Part shown: positions 42,472-51,658 of the stretch, piece by piece
Numbering within the stretch: the first letter of the stretch is position 1
Layout of the letters: each line of letters begins with the position of its first letter
Source of the DNA: Rubrivivax sp.
Lineage (GTDB): Bacteria; Pseudomonadota; Gammaproteobacteria; Burkholderiales; Burkholderiaceae_C
Assembly: GCA_027484825.1 (NCBI GenBank)
Contig: JAIXSE010000035.1
Span: forward strand, 163,698 to 227,697
Direction of reading: 5' to 3'
Length of the DNA stretch: 64,000 nucleotides
Program-made: the position numbers and the translations under genes
The notes under the pieces: model-generated
Told to the model about the DNA's origin: nothing
The model's input: the letters and a program-made list of their open reading frames with translations, nothing else
Databases searched by the model: none

Positions 42472-43392
42472 ATGGACTTTGCGCCGCTCCTCAAAGAGAT
42501 CGGCCGCGGCACCCGCGGCGCCCGTGACCTCACCCGCGACCAGGCCCAAGACCTGTTCGGCCGCATGCTCGACGGCCAGGTGCCGGACCTGGAGCTGGGC
42601 GCCATCCTGATCGCCATGCGCATCAAAGGCGAAAGCCTCGACGAACTGCTCGGTTTTGAGGCCGCCATGCAGGCCCGCACCGCGCAGGTCCAGGGCCCGT
42701 CCGGCCCTCGGCTGGTGCTGCTGCCGGCCTTCAATGGCGCCCGCAAGCAGGCCAACCTGATGCCGCTGGTGGCCTTGCTGCTGTCGCGGGCTGGCATTCC
42801 GGTGCTCATCCATGGCCGTCATGACTTCGACAGCCGCATCAGCCCCTTCGAGCTGCTGGACGCCCTGGCGCTGCCCACCGCAGACTCCGTGGCCGAGGCC
42901 CAGGCCCATCTGCACCAGCGCCGCCCTGCCGTGCTACCCCTGGCCCGCCTCAACCCCGGGCTGGATGCGCTGATGGCGCTGCGCCCCCGCATGGGCCTGC
43001 GCAACAGCAGCCACAGCCTGGGCAAGCTGCTGGACCCGGCCCCGGGCCGCAGCGTGCGGGTGGTGGCCGTGACCCATCCTGAATATGTGGACAGCATGGC
43101 GCAGGCCCTGCCGCTGCTGTGCCAGGGCGGCAGCCGCGCACTGCTGATGCGGGCCAGTGAAGGCGAGGCCTACCTGCACCTGCGTCGCAAAGCCCACCTG
43201 CAAGGCTTCGTGGATGGGCAAGTGTTGCCTCTGGAACCAGCCATCAACGAAGATCTGGACGTGCCCCTGTCCACCGCCTGCGAGCCGGCGGAGAACGCCG
43301 CGCTGATCCGCGCCATGCTGGCGGGTGAGGTGCCGGTGCCGGAACGCATCCAGTCGCAGGTCGAGGCGCTCACGCGTCTGGCCTCGGACTGA
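42472..43392 (+). CDS. ybiB: YbiB/TrpD2 family protein
   Basis: A 306-residue protein of the glycosyltransferase-3 fold, related to anthranilate phosphoribosyltransferase. LLKEIGRGTRGARDLTRDQAQDLFGRMLDGQVPDLELGAILIAMRIKGES is the family N-terminus and GLRNSSHSLGKLLDP lies in the active-site cleft. YbiB/TrpD2 proteins bind nucleic acid rather than chorismate intermediates. It is found upstream of cysI in many Burkholderiales, as here, but the intergenic palindrome and promoter region suggest that cysI has its own promoter. Confidence 0.9.
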   Translation: MDFAPLLKEIGRGTRGARDLTRDQAQDLFGRMLDGQVPDLELGAILIAMRIKGESLDELLGFEAAMQARTAQVQGPSGPRLVLLPAFNGARKQANLMPLVALLLSRAGIPVLIHGRHDFDSRISPFELLDALALPTADSVAEAQAHLHQRRPAVLPLARLNPGLDALMALRPRMGLRNSSHSLGKLLDPAPGRSVRVVAVTHPEYVDSMAQALPLLCQGGSRALLMRASEGEAYLHLRRKAHLQGFVDGQVLPLEPAINEDLDVPLSTACEPAENAALIRAMLAGEVPVPERIQSQVEALTRLASD

Positions 43393-43420
43393 CCCGCTTC
43401 GCTTTGCAGATTCGTTCATA

Positions 43421-43440
43421 TGCTTATTCAAGAATAAGCA
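43421..43440. promoter_or_regulatory. 20-bp palindrome upstream of cysI, candidate CysB/LysR site
   Basis: TGCTTATTC and GAATAAGCA are perfect inverted arms around AA. The following 30 bases are the most AT-rich stretch nearby, with CTAC-N6-GTAG at 43443-43456 and a TATAAA at 43467-43472 that could be the -10 box. A T-N11-A style palindrome next to a sulfate operon fits a LysR-type activator such as CysB. Confidence 0.6.
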
Positions 43441-43569
43441 ATCTACGATTTTGTAGTTCCCATATATATAAACCGTTCTTAGAGTCTCTACTCCCGGCCA
43501 GCCCTGGGCCAGCCGCGGTGTCAGTACGACGCGGCGGGCTGAACCCAGGCCGGCGCTGACATCGCTGCC

Positions 43570-45258
43570 ATGTACGCCTATACCGATTTCGACCGCCAGT
43601 TCGTCCGCGCCCGTGCGGCCCAGTTTCGTGACCAGCTCGAACGCCATCTGGCGGGCCAGCTGCCGGACGACGACTTCCGTGCGCTGCGTCTGCAAAACGG
43701 CTGGTACATCCAGCGGCATGCGCCGATGCTGCGCATCGCGGTGCCCTATGGGGTGATGTCCAGCCGCCAGATGCGTCAACTGGCCCGCATCGCCCGCGAG
43801 TACGACCGCGGCTACGGCCACTTCACCACCCGTCAGAACCTGCAGTTCAACTGGATCCCGCTCGACAAGAGCGCCGACGTGATGGATCTGCTGGCCGATG
43901 TGGACATGCACGGCATCCAGACCAGCGGCAACTGCATCCGCAACATCACCAGCGACGTGACCGCCGGTGTGGCCGCTGACGAGCTGGTGGACCCGCGCCC
44001 CTATGCGGAAGTGCTGCGCCAGTGGAGCACGCTGCATCCGGAATTCGCCTTCCTGCCGCGCAAGTTCAAGATCGCCATCTCCGGCGCGGCCGAAGACCGT
44101 GCCGCCATCGCCTGGCATGACATCGGCCTGCAACTGCGCAAGAACGACGCAGGCGAGGTGGGCTTCCAGGTGCTGGTGGGCGGCGGCATGGGCCGCACCC
44201 CGGTGATCGGCCAGGAGATCAACGCCTTCGTGCCGTGGCAGGACATCCTGGTCTATCTGGAAGCCATCGTGCGGGTCTACAACCGCTTTGGCCGCCGGGA
44301 CAACATGTACAAGGCCCGCATCAAGATCCTGGTGAAGGCCGAAGGTCAGGCCTTCTTCGACGCGGTGAATGCCGAATACCAGCAGATCCTGGACACCGAC
44401 GAAGGTGGCCACGAGCAGATCATTCCCGAAGCGGAACTGGCCCGTGTGGCGGCCAGCTTCGTGACGCCGGCAGGCGTGACGCCCACGCCGTCCACCGACA
44501 TCTTCGCCGGCGCCGACGCCGCCTACCGCCGCTGGCTGGAGCGCAATGTGCTGCCGCATCGGGTGAGTGGTTACCGCTCGGTCACGCTGTCGCTCAAGCG
44601 CGTCGGCCTGCCGCCGGGCGATGCGACCGATGCCCAGATGGACGCCGCCGCCGCGCTGTCCGACCAGTTCAGCCACGGCGAGCTGCGGGTGAGCCACGAC
44701 CAGAACCTGCTGCTGCCCTGGGTCCGCGAAAGCGACCTGCCCGCGCTGTATGCCGCGGCCAAGGCGCACGGCTTTGCCACGCCCAACATCGGCCTGCTGA
44801 CCGACATGATCACCTGCCCGGGCGGCGACTTCTGCGCCCTGGCCAATGCCCGCTCGATTCCGCTGGCCCAGGAGATCACCGAACGCTTCCAGGACCTGGA
44901 TGAGCTCTGGGACATCGGCGACATCGACCTGCACATCAGCGGCTGCATCAACAGCTGCGGCCACCACCACAGCGGCCACATCGGCGTGCTGGGCGTGGAC
45001 AAGGACGGCACCGAGTGGTATCAGATCACCCTGGGCGGCTCGGACGGCTCGACGCTGTCGGGTCCGTCGGTGGCCGGCAAGGTCATCGGCCCGTCGTTCG
45101 CGGCCGATGAGGCGGCCGATGCCGTCGAAGCCGTGATCGCCACCTATCGCCGCGAACGCCAGGCCGGCGAACGCTTCATCGCCACGGTGCGGCGCATCGG
45201 CCTGGACGCCTTCAAGCAGGCCGCCAACGCCATCCGCAGCACCACCGCCGCCCACTGA
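43570..45258 (+). CDS. cysI: sulfite (nitrite/sulfite) reductase hemoprotein
   Basis: A 562-residue siroheme/4Fe-4S reductase that makes sulfide from sulfite by six-electron transfer. The iron-sulfur-siroheme ligands are Cys416 and Cys422 (TCPGGDFC) and Cys459 and Cys463 (GCINSCGHHHSGHIG). Two ferredoxin-like half domains are marked by YDRGYGHFTTRQNLQFNWIPL and DQFSHGELRVSHDQNLLLPWV. No CysJ flavoprotein is present, so electrons may come from ferredoxin. It is the first gene of the sulfate block and is followed by the DUF934 gene after 14 bases. Confidence 0.95.
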   Translation: MYAYTDFDRQFVRARAAQFRDQLERHLAGQLPDDDFRALRLQNGWYIQRHAPMLRIAVPYGVMSSRQMRQLARIAREYDRGYGHFTTRQNLQFNWIPLDKSADVMDLLADVDMHGIQTSGNCIRNITSDVTAGVAADELVDPRPYAEVLRQWSTLHPEFAFLPRKFKIAISGAAEDRAAIAWHDIGLQLRKNDAGEVGFQVLVGGGMGRTPVIGQEINAFVPWQDILVYLEAIVRVYNRFGRRDNMYKARIKILVKAEGQAFFDAVNAEYQQILDTDEGGHEQIIPEAELARVAASFVTPAGVTPTPSTDIFAGADAAYRRWLERNVLPHRVSGYRSVTLSLKRVGLPPGDATDAQMDAAAALSDQFSHGELRVSHDQNLLLPWVRESDLPALYAAAKAHGFATPNIGLLTDMITCPGGDFCALANARSIPLAQEITERFQDLDELWDIGDIDLHISGCINSCGHHHSGHIGVLGVDKDGTEWYQITLGGSDGSTLSGPSVAGKVIGPSFAADEAADAVEAVIATYRRERQAGERFIATVRRIGLDAFKQAANAIRSTTAAH

Positions 45259-45272
45259 CCGCCGCCATCGCC

Positions 45273-45767
45273 ATGAAGTTTGTTTCCAAAGCCCAAGACC
45301 CCTGGCACCTGTGCGCCGGTGAGGACGGTCCCCAGCCCCATCCGGCCGCGGCCAACCACAAGCTGCTGACGCTGGAGCAGTGGCATGCCGTGCGCGACAC
45401 CTGGCCCGCGGGCCTGGCCACCGGTGTACTGCTGCCCAACGATGCCGACGTGTCCGAGCTGGCCGCGGATCTGCCGCGCCTGTCGCTGGTGGTGCTGCAG
45501 TTCCCCAAGTGGGTGGACGGCCGCGCCTACACCCAGGCCCGCCTGCTGCGCGTGCGGCATCGCTTCACCGGCGAGATCCGCGCCATCGGCGAGGTGCTGG
45601 TGGACATGATGCCGCTGCTGCAACGCTGCGGCGTCGATGCCGTGCAACTGCGGGCCGACCAGAACCAGGCGGCCGCTGAGCGGGCGCTGGGCTTCTTCCC
45701 CGGTCACTATCAGGGCGATGTGGTGGACCACCGCCCGGCCTTCGCCCGCACGGGTGCCGGAGCCTGA
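45273..45767 (+). CDS. DUF934 family protein
   Basis: A 164-residue DUF934 protein, regularly found between cysI and cysH in proteobacterial sulfate clusters. Conserved segments are GVLLPNDADVSELAADLPRLSLVVLQFPKWVDGRAYTQARLLR and ALGFFPGHYQGDVVD. Its biochemical role is not established; an accessory role in sulfite reduction, such as electron transfer to CysI, has been suggested by context. It starts 14 bases after cysI and ends 8 bases before cysH, so it belongs to the operon. Confidence 0.92.
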   Translation: MKFVSKAQDPWHLCAGEDGPQPHPAAANHKLLTLEQWHAVRDTWPAGLATGVLLPNDADVSELAADLPRLSLVVLQFPKWVDGRAYTQARLLRVRHRFTGEIRAIGEVLVDMMPLLQRCGVDAVQLRADQNQAAAERALGFFPGHYQGDVVDHRPAFARTGAGA

Positions 45768-45775
45768 GTCCTCCC

Positions 45776-46687
45776 ATGACCACGAACACGGCCTCCCTGC
45801 TGCCCGACACCTCCGCGCTGAGCAGCGCTGCATCGGCCTTGCCGGTGACCGCCTCGGCCCTGCCGGGTGGTCCCACCGGCCCGGTGCAGCCCAATGGCAG
45901 CGCCATCAGTCTCTACGCCCGAGCCACCGAGGGCTTTGAGGGCCGCCTGGCCCGCACGGTCGAGGTGCTGCGCCAGGTCGCCGAGGAATTCGGCCCGGCG
46001 GCGGTGCAGTCCACGTCGCTCGGCGTGGAGGACATGGTCATCACCGATCTGATCGCCCGGCACGGCCTGCCCATCGCTCTGTCCACGCTGGACACCGGCC
46101 GTCTGCATGCCGAGACCCTGGCCCTGATCCCGGCGATCGAGCAGCGCTACGGGCGGCAGGTCGAGGTGTTCAGCCCGCCGCAGGCGCAGGTGCTGCACTT
46201 TGTGCGCACTCATGGCGAGGACCCGATGTACCGCAGCATCGAGCTGCGCAAGGCCTGCTGCGGTCTGCGCAAGCTCGAGCCCCTGTCCCGCATGCTCGCG
46301 GGCAAGCAGGCCTGGATCACCGGCCTGCGCCGCGAGCAGAGCAGCAACCGCGCGGACGTGCCGTTCCGGGAACCGGACGGCCAGGGCCGCTTCAAGATCA
46401 ACCCGCTGGCCGAATGGAGCTGGGCGGACGTCTGGCACTACGTGCAGCAGCACGCCGTGCCCTACAACCCGCTGCATGACCATTTCATGCCCAGCATCGG
46501 CTGCGCGCCCTGCACCCGTGCCATCTCGGTGGGTGAGGACTTCCGCGCCGGCCGCTGGTGGTGGGAATCGGACGACGCCAAGGAATGCGGACTGCACAAG
46601 TCCCATGGCGCCGATGAGTCCGACGGCGATGCGTCCCCCGCTGCCTCTTCCCTGTCTTCCTCCCCCCGCACCGGAGCCCCGGTATGA
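45776..46687 (+). CDS. cysH: adenylylsulfate (APS) reductase, CysH family
   Basis: A 303-residue CysH-family reductase. Beyond the catalytic Cys271 (ECGLH) it has Cys161-Cys162 and Cys243-X2-Cys246, the ligands of a 4Fe-4S cluster, so it should use APS rather than PAPS. QSTSLGVEDMVITDLIARHGLP and STLDTGRLHAETL are the substrate-binding region. The first 45 and last 25 residues are low-complexity Ala/Ser/Pro and not conserved. It overlaps cysD (ATGA at 46684). The absence of cysC from the cluster agrees with an APS route. Confidence 0.94.
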   Translation: MTTNTASLLPDTSALSSAASALPVTASALPGGPTGPVQPNGSAISLYARATEGFEGRLARTVEVLRQVAEEFGPAAVQSTSLGVEDMVITDLIARHGLPIALSTLDTGRLHAETLALIPAIEQRYGRQVEVFSPPQAQVLHFVRTHGEDPMYRSIELRKACCGLRKLEPLSRMLAGKQAWITGLRREQSSNRADVPFREPDGQGRFKINPLAEWSWADVWHYVQQHAVPYNPLHDHFMPSIGCAPCTRAISVGEDFRAGRWWWESDDAKECGLHKSHGADESDGDASPAASSLSSSPRTGAPV

Positions 46688-47667
46688 ATGCCCCCCTGAA
46701 CCTGGAACAACTGCTGCCGCTGGCGGACCATCGTCATCTAGACCATCTGGAAGAAGAAGCCATCTTCATCCTGCGTGAAGTGGCGGCCGCCTTCGAGCGC
46801 CCCGCCCTGCTGTTCTCCGGCGGCAAGGATTCCTGCGTGGTGCTGCGCCTGGCCGAGAAGGCCTTCAAGCAGCGCGAGGCCGCCGCTGCCGGTGAGACCG
46901 GCCCCAGCCAGTCCTTCAAGGGCAAGCTGCCCTTTCCGCTGGTGCATGTGGACACCGGCCACAACTTCCCCGAGGTGATCGAATTCCGCGACCGCCGCGT
47001 GGCCGAGATGGGCGAGCGCCTGGTGGTGGGCCATCTGGAAGACTCGATGCGCCGGGGCACCATCCGCCTGTCGCATCCGCTGGAGTCGCGCAATGGGCAC
47101 CAGACGGTGACGCTGCTGGAGACCATCGAGGAGCACCGCTTCGACGTGCTGATCGGCGGCGCCCGTCGCGATGAGGAAAAGGCGCGCGCCAAGGAGCGCA
47201 TCTTCAGCCACCGCGACAGCTTCGGCCAGTGGCAGCCCAAGGAGCAGCGCCCCGAGCTGTGGAACCTGTTCAACACCCGCATCCGTCCGGGCGAGCATTT
47301 CCGGGCCTTCCCCATCAGCAACTGGACCGAGCTGGATGTGTGGCTCTACATCGCCCGCGAAGGCATTCCGCTGCCGTCGCTCTATTACGCCCATGACCGC
47401 CAGGTCATCCGCCGCAAGGGACTGCTGGTGCCGGTGACCGAGGTCACCCCGCCGGAAGCCGGCGAGCAGATCGAGACCGCGCAGGTCCGCTTCCGCACCG
47501 TGGGCGACATGACCTGCACCTGCCCGGTGGAGAGCCCGGCCGCCAATGCCGCCGACATCGTCGCCGAGACCCTGACCGTCACCGTGAGCGAGCGCGGCGC
47601 CACCCGCATGGACGACCGGACCTCGGACGCCTCCATGGAGCGCCGCAAGAAGGAAGGCTATTTCTGA
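46684..47667 (+). CDS. cysD: sulfate adenylyltransferase subunit 2
   Basis: A 327-residue PP-loop ATP pyrophosphatase that makes APS from sulfate and ATP. The P-loop is FSGGKDSCVVLRL; HVDTGHNFPEVIEFRDRRV, GGARRDEEKARAKERIFS and NLFNTRIRPGEHFRAFPISNWTELDVWLYI are diagnostic. A Gln/Gly-rich insertion near residues 60-78 is slightly longer than in E. coli. Start codon overlaps cysH stop. It acts as a heterodimer with CysN, whose gene follows after 38 bases. Confidence 0.96.
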   Translation: MNAPLNLEQLLPLADHRHLDHLEEEAIFILREVAAAFERPALLFSGGKDSCVVLRLAEKAFKQREAAAAGETGPSQSFKGKLPFPLVHVDTGHNFPEVIEFRDRRVAEMGERLVVGHLEDSMRRGTIRLSHPLESRNGHQTVTLLETIEEHRFDVLIGGARRDEEKARAKERIFSHRDSFGQWQPKEQRPELWNLFNTRIRPGEHFRAFPISNWTELDVWLYIAREGIPLPSLYYAHDRQVIRRKGLLVPVTEVTPPEAGEQIETAQVRFRTVGDMTCTCPVESPAANAADIVAETLTVTVSERGATRMDDRTSDASMERRKKEGYF

Positions 47668-47705
47668 GCCCGGCTGATGCCGCGTTCCGCCAGTTTGGAG
47701 TTCTG

Positions 47706-49004
47706 ATGACCACTTCCCCCGCACACAAGATCCATCAATCGGATGTCGACACCACCCACCGGGCGCTGCGCTTTCTCACCGCTGGCAGCGTGGATGACGG
47801 CAAGAGCACGCTGATCGGCCGCCTGCTGTTCGACAGCCGCGCCATCCTGGCCGACCAGCTGGACACGCTGGCCAAGCGCGCCGCCGGCCAGCCGATCGAC
47901 CTGAGCCTGCTGACCGACGGCCTGGAAGCCGAACGTGAGCAGGGCATCACCATCGACGTGGCCTACCGCTACTTCGCCACCAAGCAGCGCAAGTTCATCA
48001 TTGCGGATGCGCCCGGCCATGAGCAGTACACCCGCAACATGGTCACCGCCGCCGCCGGCAGCGATGCCGCCGTGGTGCTGGTGGACGTGACCAAGCTGGA
48101 CCTGTCCGCGGACGAGGTGGCGCTGCTGCCCCAGACCCGTCGCCACAGCCTGCTGGCCCATCTGCTGCGCCTGCCCAGCATCGTGTTTGCGATCAACAAG
48201 ATCGACGCGGCGGCCGACCCCGGCGTCGCCTTCCGCAAGGTCAGCACCGCGCTGACGCAATTTGCGGAAGCGGCCGGCATCCAGGTTACGGCCATCGTGC
48301 CGGTCTCCGCCCTGCGCGGCGACAACGTCACCCAGCCGCTGGAAGCCGACTGGTATGACGGCCCTTCGCTGCTGCAGGTGCTGGAAGGCCTGCCCACCGT
48401 GCAGGAAACCGTCGAAGCCCAGCTGATGCTGCCGGTGCAATACGTGGCCCGCGAAGGCGAAGGCACCGGCAACCAGCCGCGCACGCTGTGGGGCCGCATC
48501 GCTCAGGGCCAGGTGCAGCCGGGAGACACGGTGCAGATCCTGCCGGGCGGCCAGACCGCCGTGGTGGCTGCGCTGCGGCATGCCGGCGAGACCGTGGCCG
48601 CCTGCGTGGCCGGGGAATCCGCCGGTGTGGTGCTGGACCGCCAGATCGATGTGTCCCGCGGGGACTGGATCGTGGCGCCGGGCGCCGCCCAGCCCACCCG
48701 CAGCTTCCAGGCCACCCTGGCCTGGCTGGATACCGAAGCGGCGGTGGTCGGCCGCAAGTACTGGGTGCGCCATGGCAACCGCTGGGTGCAGGCCCGCCTG
48801 ACCGCCATCGATCACCGCCTGGATGTTCAGACCCTGGCCGAGACCGAGGCGCAGGCGCTGAACGTCAACGAGATCGGCCATGTGACGGTGGAACTGCAGG
48901 CCGAGCTGCCGCTGCAGCCCTATGCGGAGAACCGGGTGGGCGGCGCCCTGATCGTCGTGGACCCGACCAGCAACCGCACCAGCGGCGCGCTGCTGGTGCG
49001 CTGA
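47706..49004 (+). CDS. cysN: sulfate adenylyltransferase subunit 1 (GTPase)
   Basis: A 432-residue translation-factor-type GTPase. It has G1 GSVDDGKSTLIGRL, switch EREQGITIDVAYRYF, G3 DAPGHEQYTRNM and G4 NKID, followed by two beta-barrel domains (TLWGRIAQGQVQPGDTVQIL). GTP hydrolysis drives the unfavourable APS synthesis by CysD. No CysC kinase domain is fused at the C-terminus, unlike many NodQ-type proteins, which again fits direct APS reduction. GGAG lies 5 bases before the ATG. Confidence 0.96.
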   Translation: MTTSPAHKIHQSDVDTTHRALRFLTAGSVDDGKSTLIGRLLFDSRAILADQLDTLAKRAAGQPIDLSLLTDGLEAEREQGITIDVAYRYFATKQRKFIIADAPGHEQYTRNMVTAAAGSDAAVVLVDVTKLDLSADEVALLPQTRRHSLLAHLLRLPSIVFAINKIDAAADPGVAFRKVSTALTQFAEAAGIQVTAIVPVSALRGDNVTQPLEADWYDGPSLLQVLEGLPTVQETVEAQLMLPVQYVAREGEGTGNQPRTLWGRIAQGQVQPGDTVQILPGGQTAVVAALRHAGETVAACVAGESAGVVLDRQIDVSRGDWIVAPGAAQPTRSFQATLAWLDTEAAVVGRKYWVRHGNRWVQARLTAIDHRLDVQTLAETEAQALNVNEIGHVTVELQAELPLQPYAENRVGGALIVVDPTSNRTSGALLVR

Positions 49005-49067
49005 GCCCGGACCGCAGGCAGCCGCCTTCCACCCCACAAAGACCCGCACCAAGGAGCAAGGACCGAC

Positions 49068-49835
49068 ATGGGCAAGGTGATTTTTGTGAGTGCAGGCCCC
49101 GGGGCCGCAGACCTCATCACCCTGCGCGGGGCCCGGGCCCTGGCGCAGGCGGACGTGGTGCTGTTCGACGCGCTGACCGACCCCGCCCTGCGCGAGCTGG
49201 CACCTCAGGCCCGCTGGTTGGATGTGGGCAAGCGCGGCTTTTGCCACTCCACCAAGCAGACGGCCATCAATGCGGTGCTGGTGCGGGAAGCCCGCCAGGC
49301 GTCGGTGGTGGTGCGGCTCAAGGGCGGCGATGCCAGCGTGTTTGGGCGGCTGGAGGAAGAGCTGCAGGCGTTGTCGGCAGCCGACATTGGCTGGGAGATC
49401 ATCCCCGGCGTGACGGCAGCACTGGCCGCTGCGGCCCAGACCAGCCGTCCGCTGACCCGTCGCGGACAGGGTCGCAGCGTCAGCCTGACCACCGCCATGA
49501 CCCAGGAGGGCGAACTGCGCGCCTCCCGCACCGCCGACACCGAGGTGTTCTACATGGCCGGGCGCCAGTTGGCGGGACTGTCCCGCCAGCTGCTGCGGGC
49601 CGGCTGGCCGGCCGATACCCCGGTCAGTGTCGTGTCCCGCGCAGGATGCCCGGACGCCCTGTCCAGCGACCATCAGGTGCAGGATCTGGCCGCCGCCGGC
49701 ATGCTGCACCGGGGCCGCCCGACGGTGGTGGTGGTGGGCGCTGGCGCCGCTGACACCCCTATGACCAGTCAAGGAAAGTCGCAAATCCCTGGAATCATCG
49801 CGCCCGGGACGCTGGCACAAACCCTGAACGATTAA
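49068..49835 (+). CDS. cobA: uroporphyrinogen-III C-methyltransferase
   Basis: A 255-residue SUMT that makes precorrin-2 from uroporphyrinogen III with SAM, the first step to siroheme (and cobalamin). FVSAGPGAADLITLRGARALAQADVVLFDAL is the SAM-binding start, VVRLKGGDASVFGRLEEELQAL and EIIPGVTAALAAAA are family motifs. It is the plain methyltransferase without the CysG oxidase/chelatase domain, so another enzyme must finish siroheme. Placed at the end of the sulfate operon it should supply the cofactor of CysI. Confidence 0.94.
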   Translation: MGKVIFVSAGPGAADLITLRGARALAQADVVLFDALTDPALRELAPQARWLDVGKRGFCHSTKQTAINAVLVREARQASVVVRLKGGDASVFGRLEEELQALSAADIGWEIIPGVTAALAAAAQTSRPLTRRGQGRSVSLTTAMTQEGELRASRTADTEVFYMAGRQLAGLSRQLLRAGWPADTPVSVVSRAGCPDALSSDHQVQDLAAAGMLHRGRPTVVVVGAGAADTPMTSQGKSQIPGIIAPGTLAQTLND

Positions 49836-49940
49836 AATCCGTCGTTTGATGTCAGGGCGCGCCTGAAATTGAGGGCAATGCCAACAGCCGCACTGATGTT
49901 CACGAGCCCGTCAGACCTCGTCCGACTCCCGATGGAGTTG

Positions 49941-49976
49941 TTCGACCTGTTCGACTTGTTCGCCCTGTTCGACCCT
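49941..49976. repeat. 9-bp tandem repeat, four copies
   Basis: TTCGACCTG, TTCGACTTG, TTCGCCCTG and TTCGACCCT follow one another between cobA and fdxA. The unit is a multiple of three but no gene on either strand is supported here. Confidence 0.75.
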
Positions 49977-50030
49977 GCCAGACCCTGTCAGACCCCCGTC
50001 TGAAGGGCCCCGCCACCACAAGAGCCGCTC

Positions 50031-50354
50031 ATGACCCACGTTGTCACCGAAGCCTGCATCCGCTGCAAATACACCGACTGCGTCGATGTCTGTCCCGTCG
50101 ACTGCTTCCGCGAAGGCCCCAACTTCCTGGCCATCGATCCTGACGAATGCATCGACTGCGCCGTCTGCATTCCCGAGTGCCCGGTCAACGCGATCATGCC
50201 GGAGGAAGATGTCCCCGGGGATCAGCAGATGATGATCAAGCTCAATGCGGACCTGGCCAAGAAGTGGCCCAGTATCACCAAGCGCAAGGCCTCCCTCCCC
50301 GACGCCGAGGAGTGGAAGGACAAGACCGGCAAGCTCGATCAGCTGATCCGCTGA
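50031..50354 (+). CDS. fdxA: 7Fe ferredoxin FdxA
   Basis: A 107-residue low-potential ferredoxin. Cys9, Cys12 (hinge), Cys17 and Cys50 plus Cys21, Cys40, Cys43 and Cys46 provide one 3Fe-4S and one 4Fe-4S cluster, the pattern of the Azotobacter FdI/FdxA group. The C-terminal 50 residues ([26 protein letters not shown]) are typical of this long form. It lies 55 bases before an FNR gene, so the pair probably forms an NADPH-ferredoxin relay that could feed CysI. Confidence 0.95.
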   Translation: MTHVVTEACIRCKYTDCVDVCPVDCFREGPNFLAIDPDECIDCAVCIPECPVNAIMPEEDVPGDQQMMIKLNADLAKKWPSITKRKASLPDAEEWKDKTGKLDQLIR

Positions 50355-50408
50355 CCGACGCCCCGGGCGTCCTTCCGCCGCCTGCTGGTCGGCACCCCCT
50401 CTCATTGA

Positions 50409-51512
50409 ATGGAAAAGCAAGTGACTGAAGCGACCTCGGCCCCGCACGCGGGCGTGATCGAAACCGATGCCGTCATCGTCGGCGCCGGCCCGGTGGGCCT
50501 GTTCCAGGTGTTCGAGCTGGGCCTGCTGGAAATCAAGGCCCACATCATTGATTCCCTGGCCTACCCCGGTGGCCAGTGCATCGAGCTCTATCCGGACAAG
50601 CCCATCTATGACATTCCGGCGCTGCCGGTGGTCACCGGCAAGGAGCTGACGGACAACCTGATGAAGCAGATCGAGCCGTTCGGCGCGACCTTCCATCTGG
50701 GCCAGGAAGTCACGACGGTGGAGAAGCAGTACGACGGTCGCTTCTTCGTGGCCACCAGCAAGGGCACGCAGTTCCTGACCAAGACCATCTTCATCGCCGG
50801 CGGCGTGGGCTCGTTCCAGCCGCGCACGCTGAAGGTGGAGGGCATCGACAAGTACGAGGGCTCGCAGGTGCATTACCGGGTGCGCAACCCGTCGCAATTC
50901 GCCGGCAAGAACCTGGTGATCGTTGGCGGTGGCGACTCGGCGCTGGATTGGGCGCTGAACTTCTGCGGCGGCAATGACGACGGCAATCCGCACAAGGCGG
51001 AAAGCGTGATCCTGGTGCACCGCCGCGACGGCTTCCGTGCCGCGCCGGCCTCGGTGGCCAAGATGAAGGAACTGTGCGACGCCTACGAGATGCAATTCAT
51101 CGTCGGCCAGGTCAGCGACATCGACGAAGGCGACGACATGCTCAAGGGCGTGAAGGTCACCGGCGGCGACGGCGTCACCCGCGTGGTGCCGGCGGACCAG
51201 GTGCTGGTGTTCTTCGGCCTGTCGCCCAAGCTCGGCCCGATCGCCGAATGGGGTCTGGCGCTGGAGCGCAAGCAGATTCTGGTGGACACCGAGAAGTTCC
51301 AGACCAGCGTGCCCGGCATCTTTGCGGTGGGTGACATCAACACCTACCCGGGCAAGAAGAAGCTGATTCTGTCGGGCTTCCATGAGGCGGCGCTGGCGGC
51401 CTTCGGTGCGATGCCCATCATCAATCCCGAGAAGCGCGTCCACCTGCAATACACGACGACCAGCCCGAAGCTGCACAAGGTGCTGGGCGTGGAAACGCCG
51501 GTGTTTGACTGA
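50409..51512 (+). CDS. ferredoxin-NADP reductase (TrxR-like)
   Basis: A 367-residue FAD/NAD(P)-binding protein of the thioredoxin-reductase-like FNR group. FAD motif: [32 protein letters not shown] motif: [19 protein letters not shown]-terminal FAD motif: [26 protein letters not shown]. It lacks the CXXC redox disulfide of thioredoxin reductase, as expected for FNR. It is directly downstream of fdxA and closes with a strong terminator. Confidence 0.93.
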   Translation: MEKQVTEATSAPHAGVIETDAVIVGAGPVGLFQVFELGLLEIKAHIIDSLAYPGGQCIELYPDKPIYDIPALPVVTGKELTDNLMKQIEPFGATFHLGQEVTTVEKQYDGRFFVATSKGTQFLTKTIFIAGGVGSFQPRTLKVEGIDKYEGSQVHYRVRNPSQFAGKNLVIVGGGDSALDWALNFCGGNDDGNPHKAESVILVHRRDGFRAAPASVAKMKELCDAYEMQFIVGQVSDIDEGDDMLKGVKVTGGDGVTRVVPADQVLVFFGLSPKLGPIAEWGLALERKQILVDTEKFQTSVPGIFAVGDINTYPGKKKLILSGFHEAALAAFGAMPIINPEKRVHLQYTTTSPKLHKVLGVETPVFD

Positions 51513-51559
51513 GCGAGCGACTGAGGGACTGAGCAACTGAGCGTCAGTCGGCTCTGAAC

Positions 51560-51594
51560 AACCCGCCACGACCGTTGGTCCTGGCGGGTTTTTT
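51560..51594 (+). terminator. rho-independent terminator after the FNR gene
   Basis: AACCCGCCA and TGGCGGGTT form a 9-bp stem with a 13-base loop, running into TTTTTT. It lies about 48 bases after the FNR stop and about 65 bases before the end of the convergent LytTR gene. Confidence 0.92.
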
Positions 51595-51658
51595 CATCCA
51601 GGTCCATCCGTGTGCATGAAGGTCCGAAGCGCGGGTGCGCTCCCCTCAGGCACTCCAC

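Noticed and set aside
42934..45255. 773-codon open frame antisense to ybiB and cysI
   Set aside because: It runs through the intergenic promoter region and two real genes and encodes a His/Gly/Ala-rich product without motifs.
47658..49820. 720-codon open frame antisense to cysN and cobA
   Set aside because: Explained by codon bias of the sense genes.
49911..51569. 552-codon open frame antisense to fdxA and the FNR gene
   Set aside because: The sense strand has complete ferredoxin cysteines and FAD/NADPH motifs; the antisense product has none.
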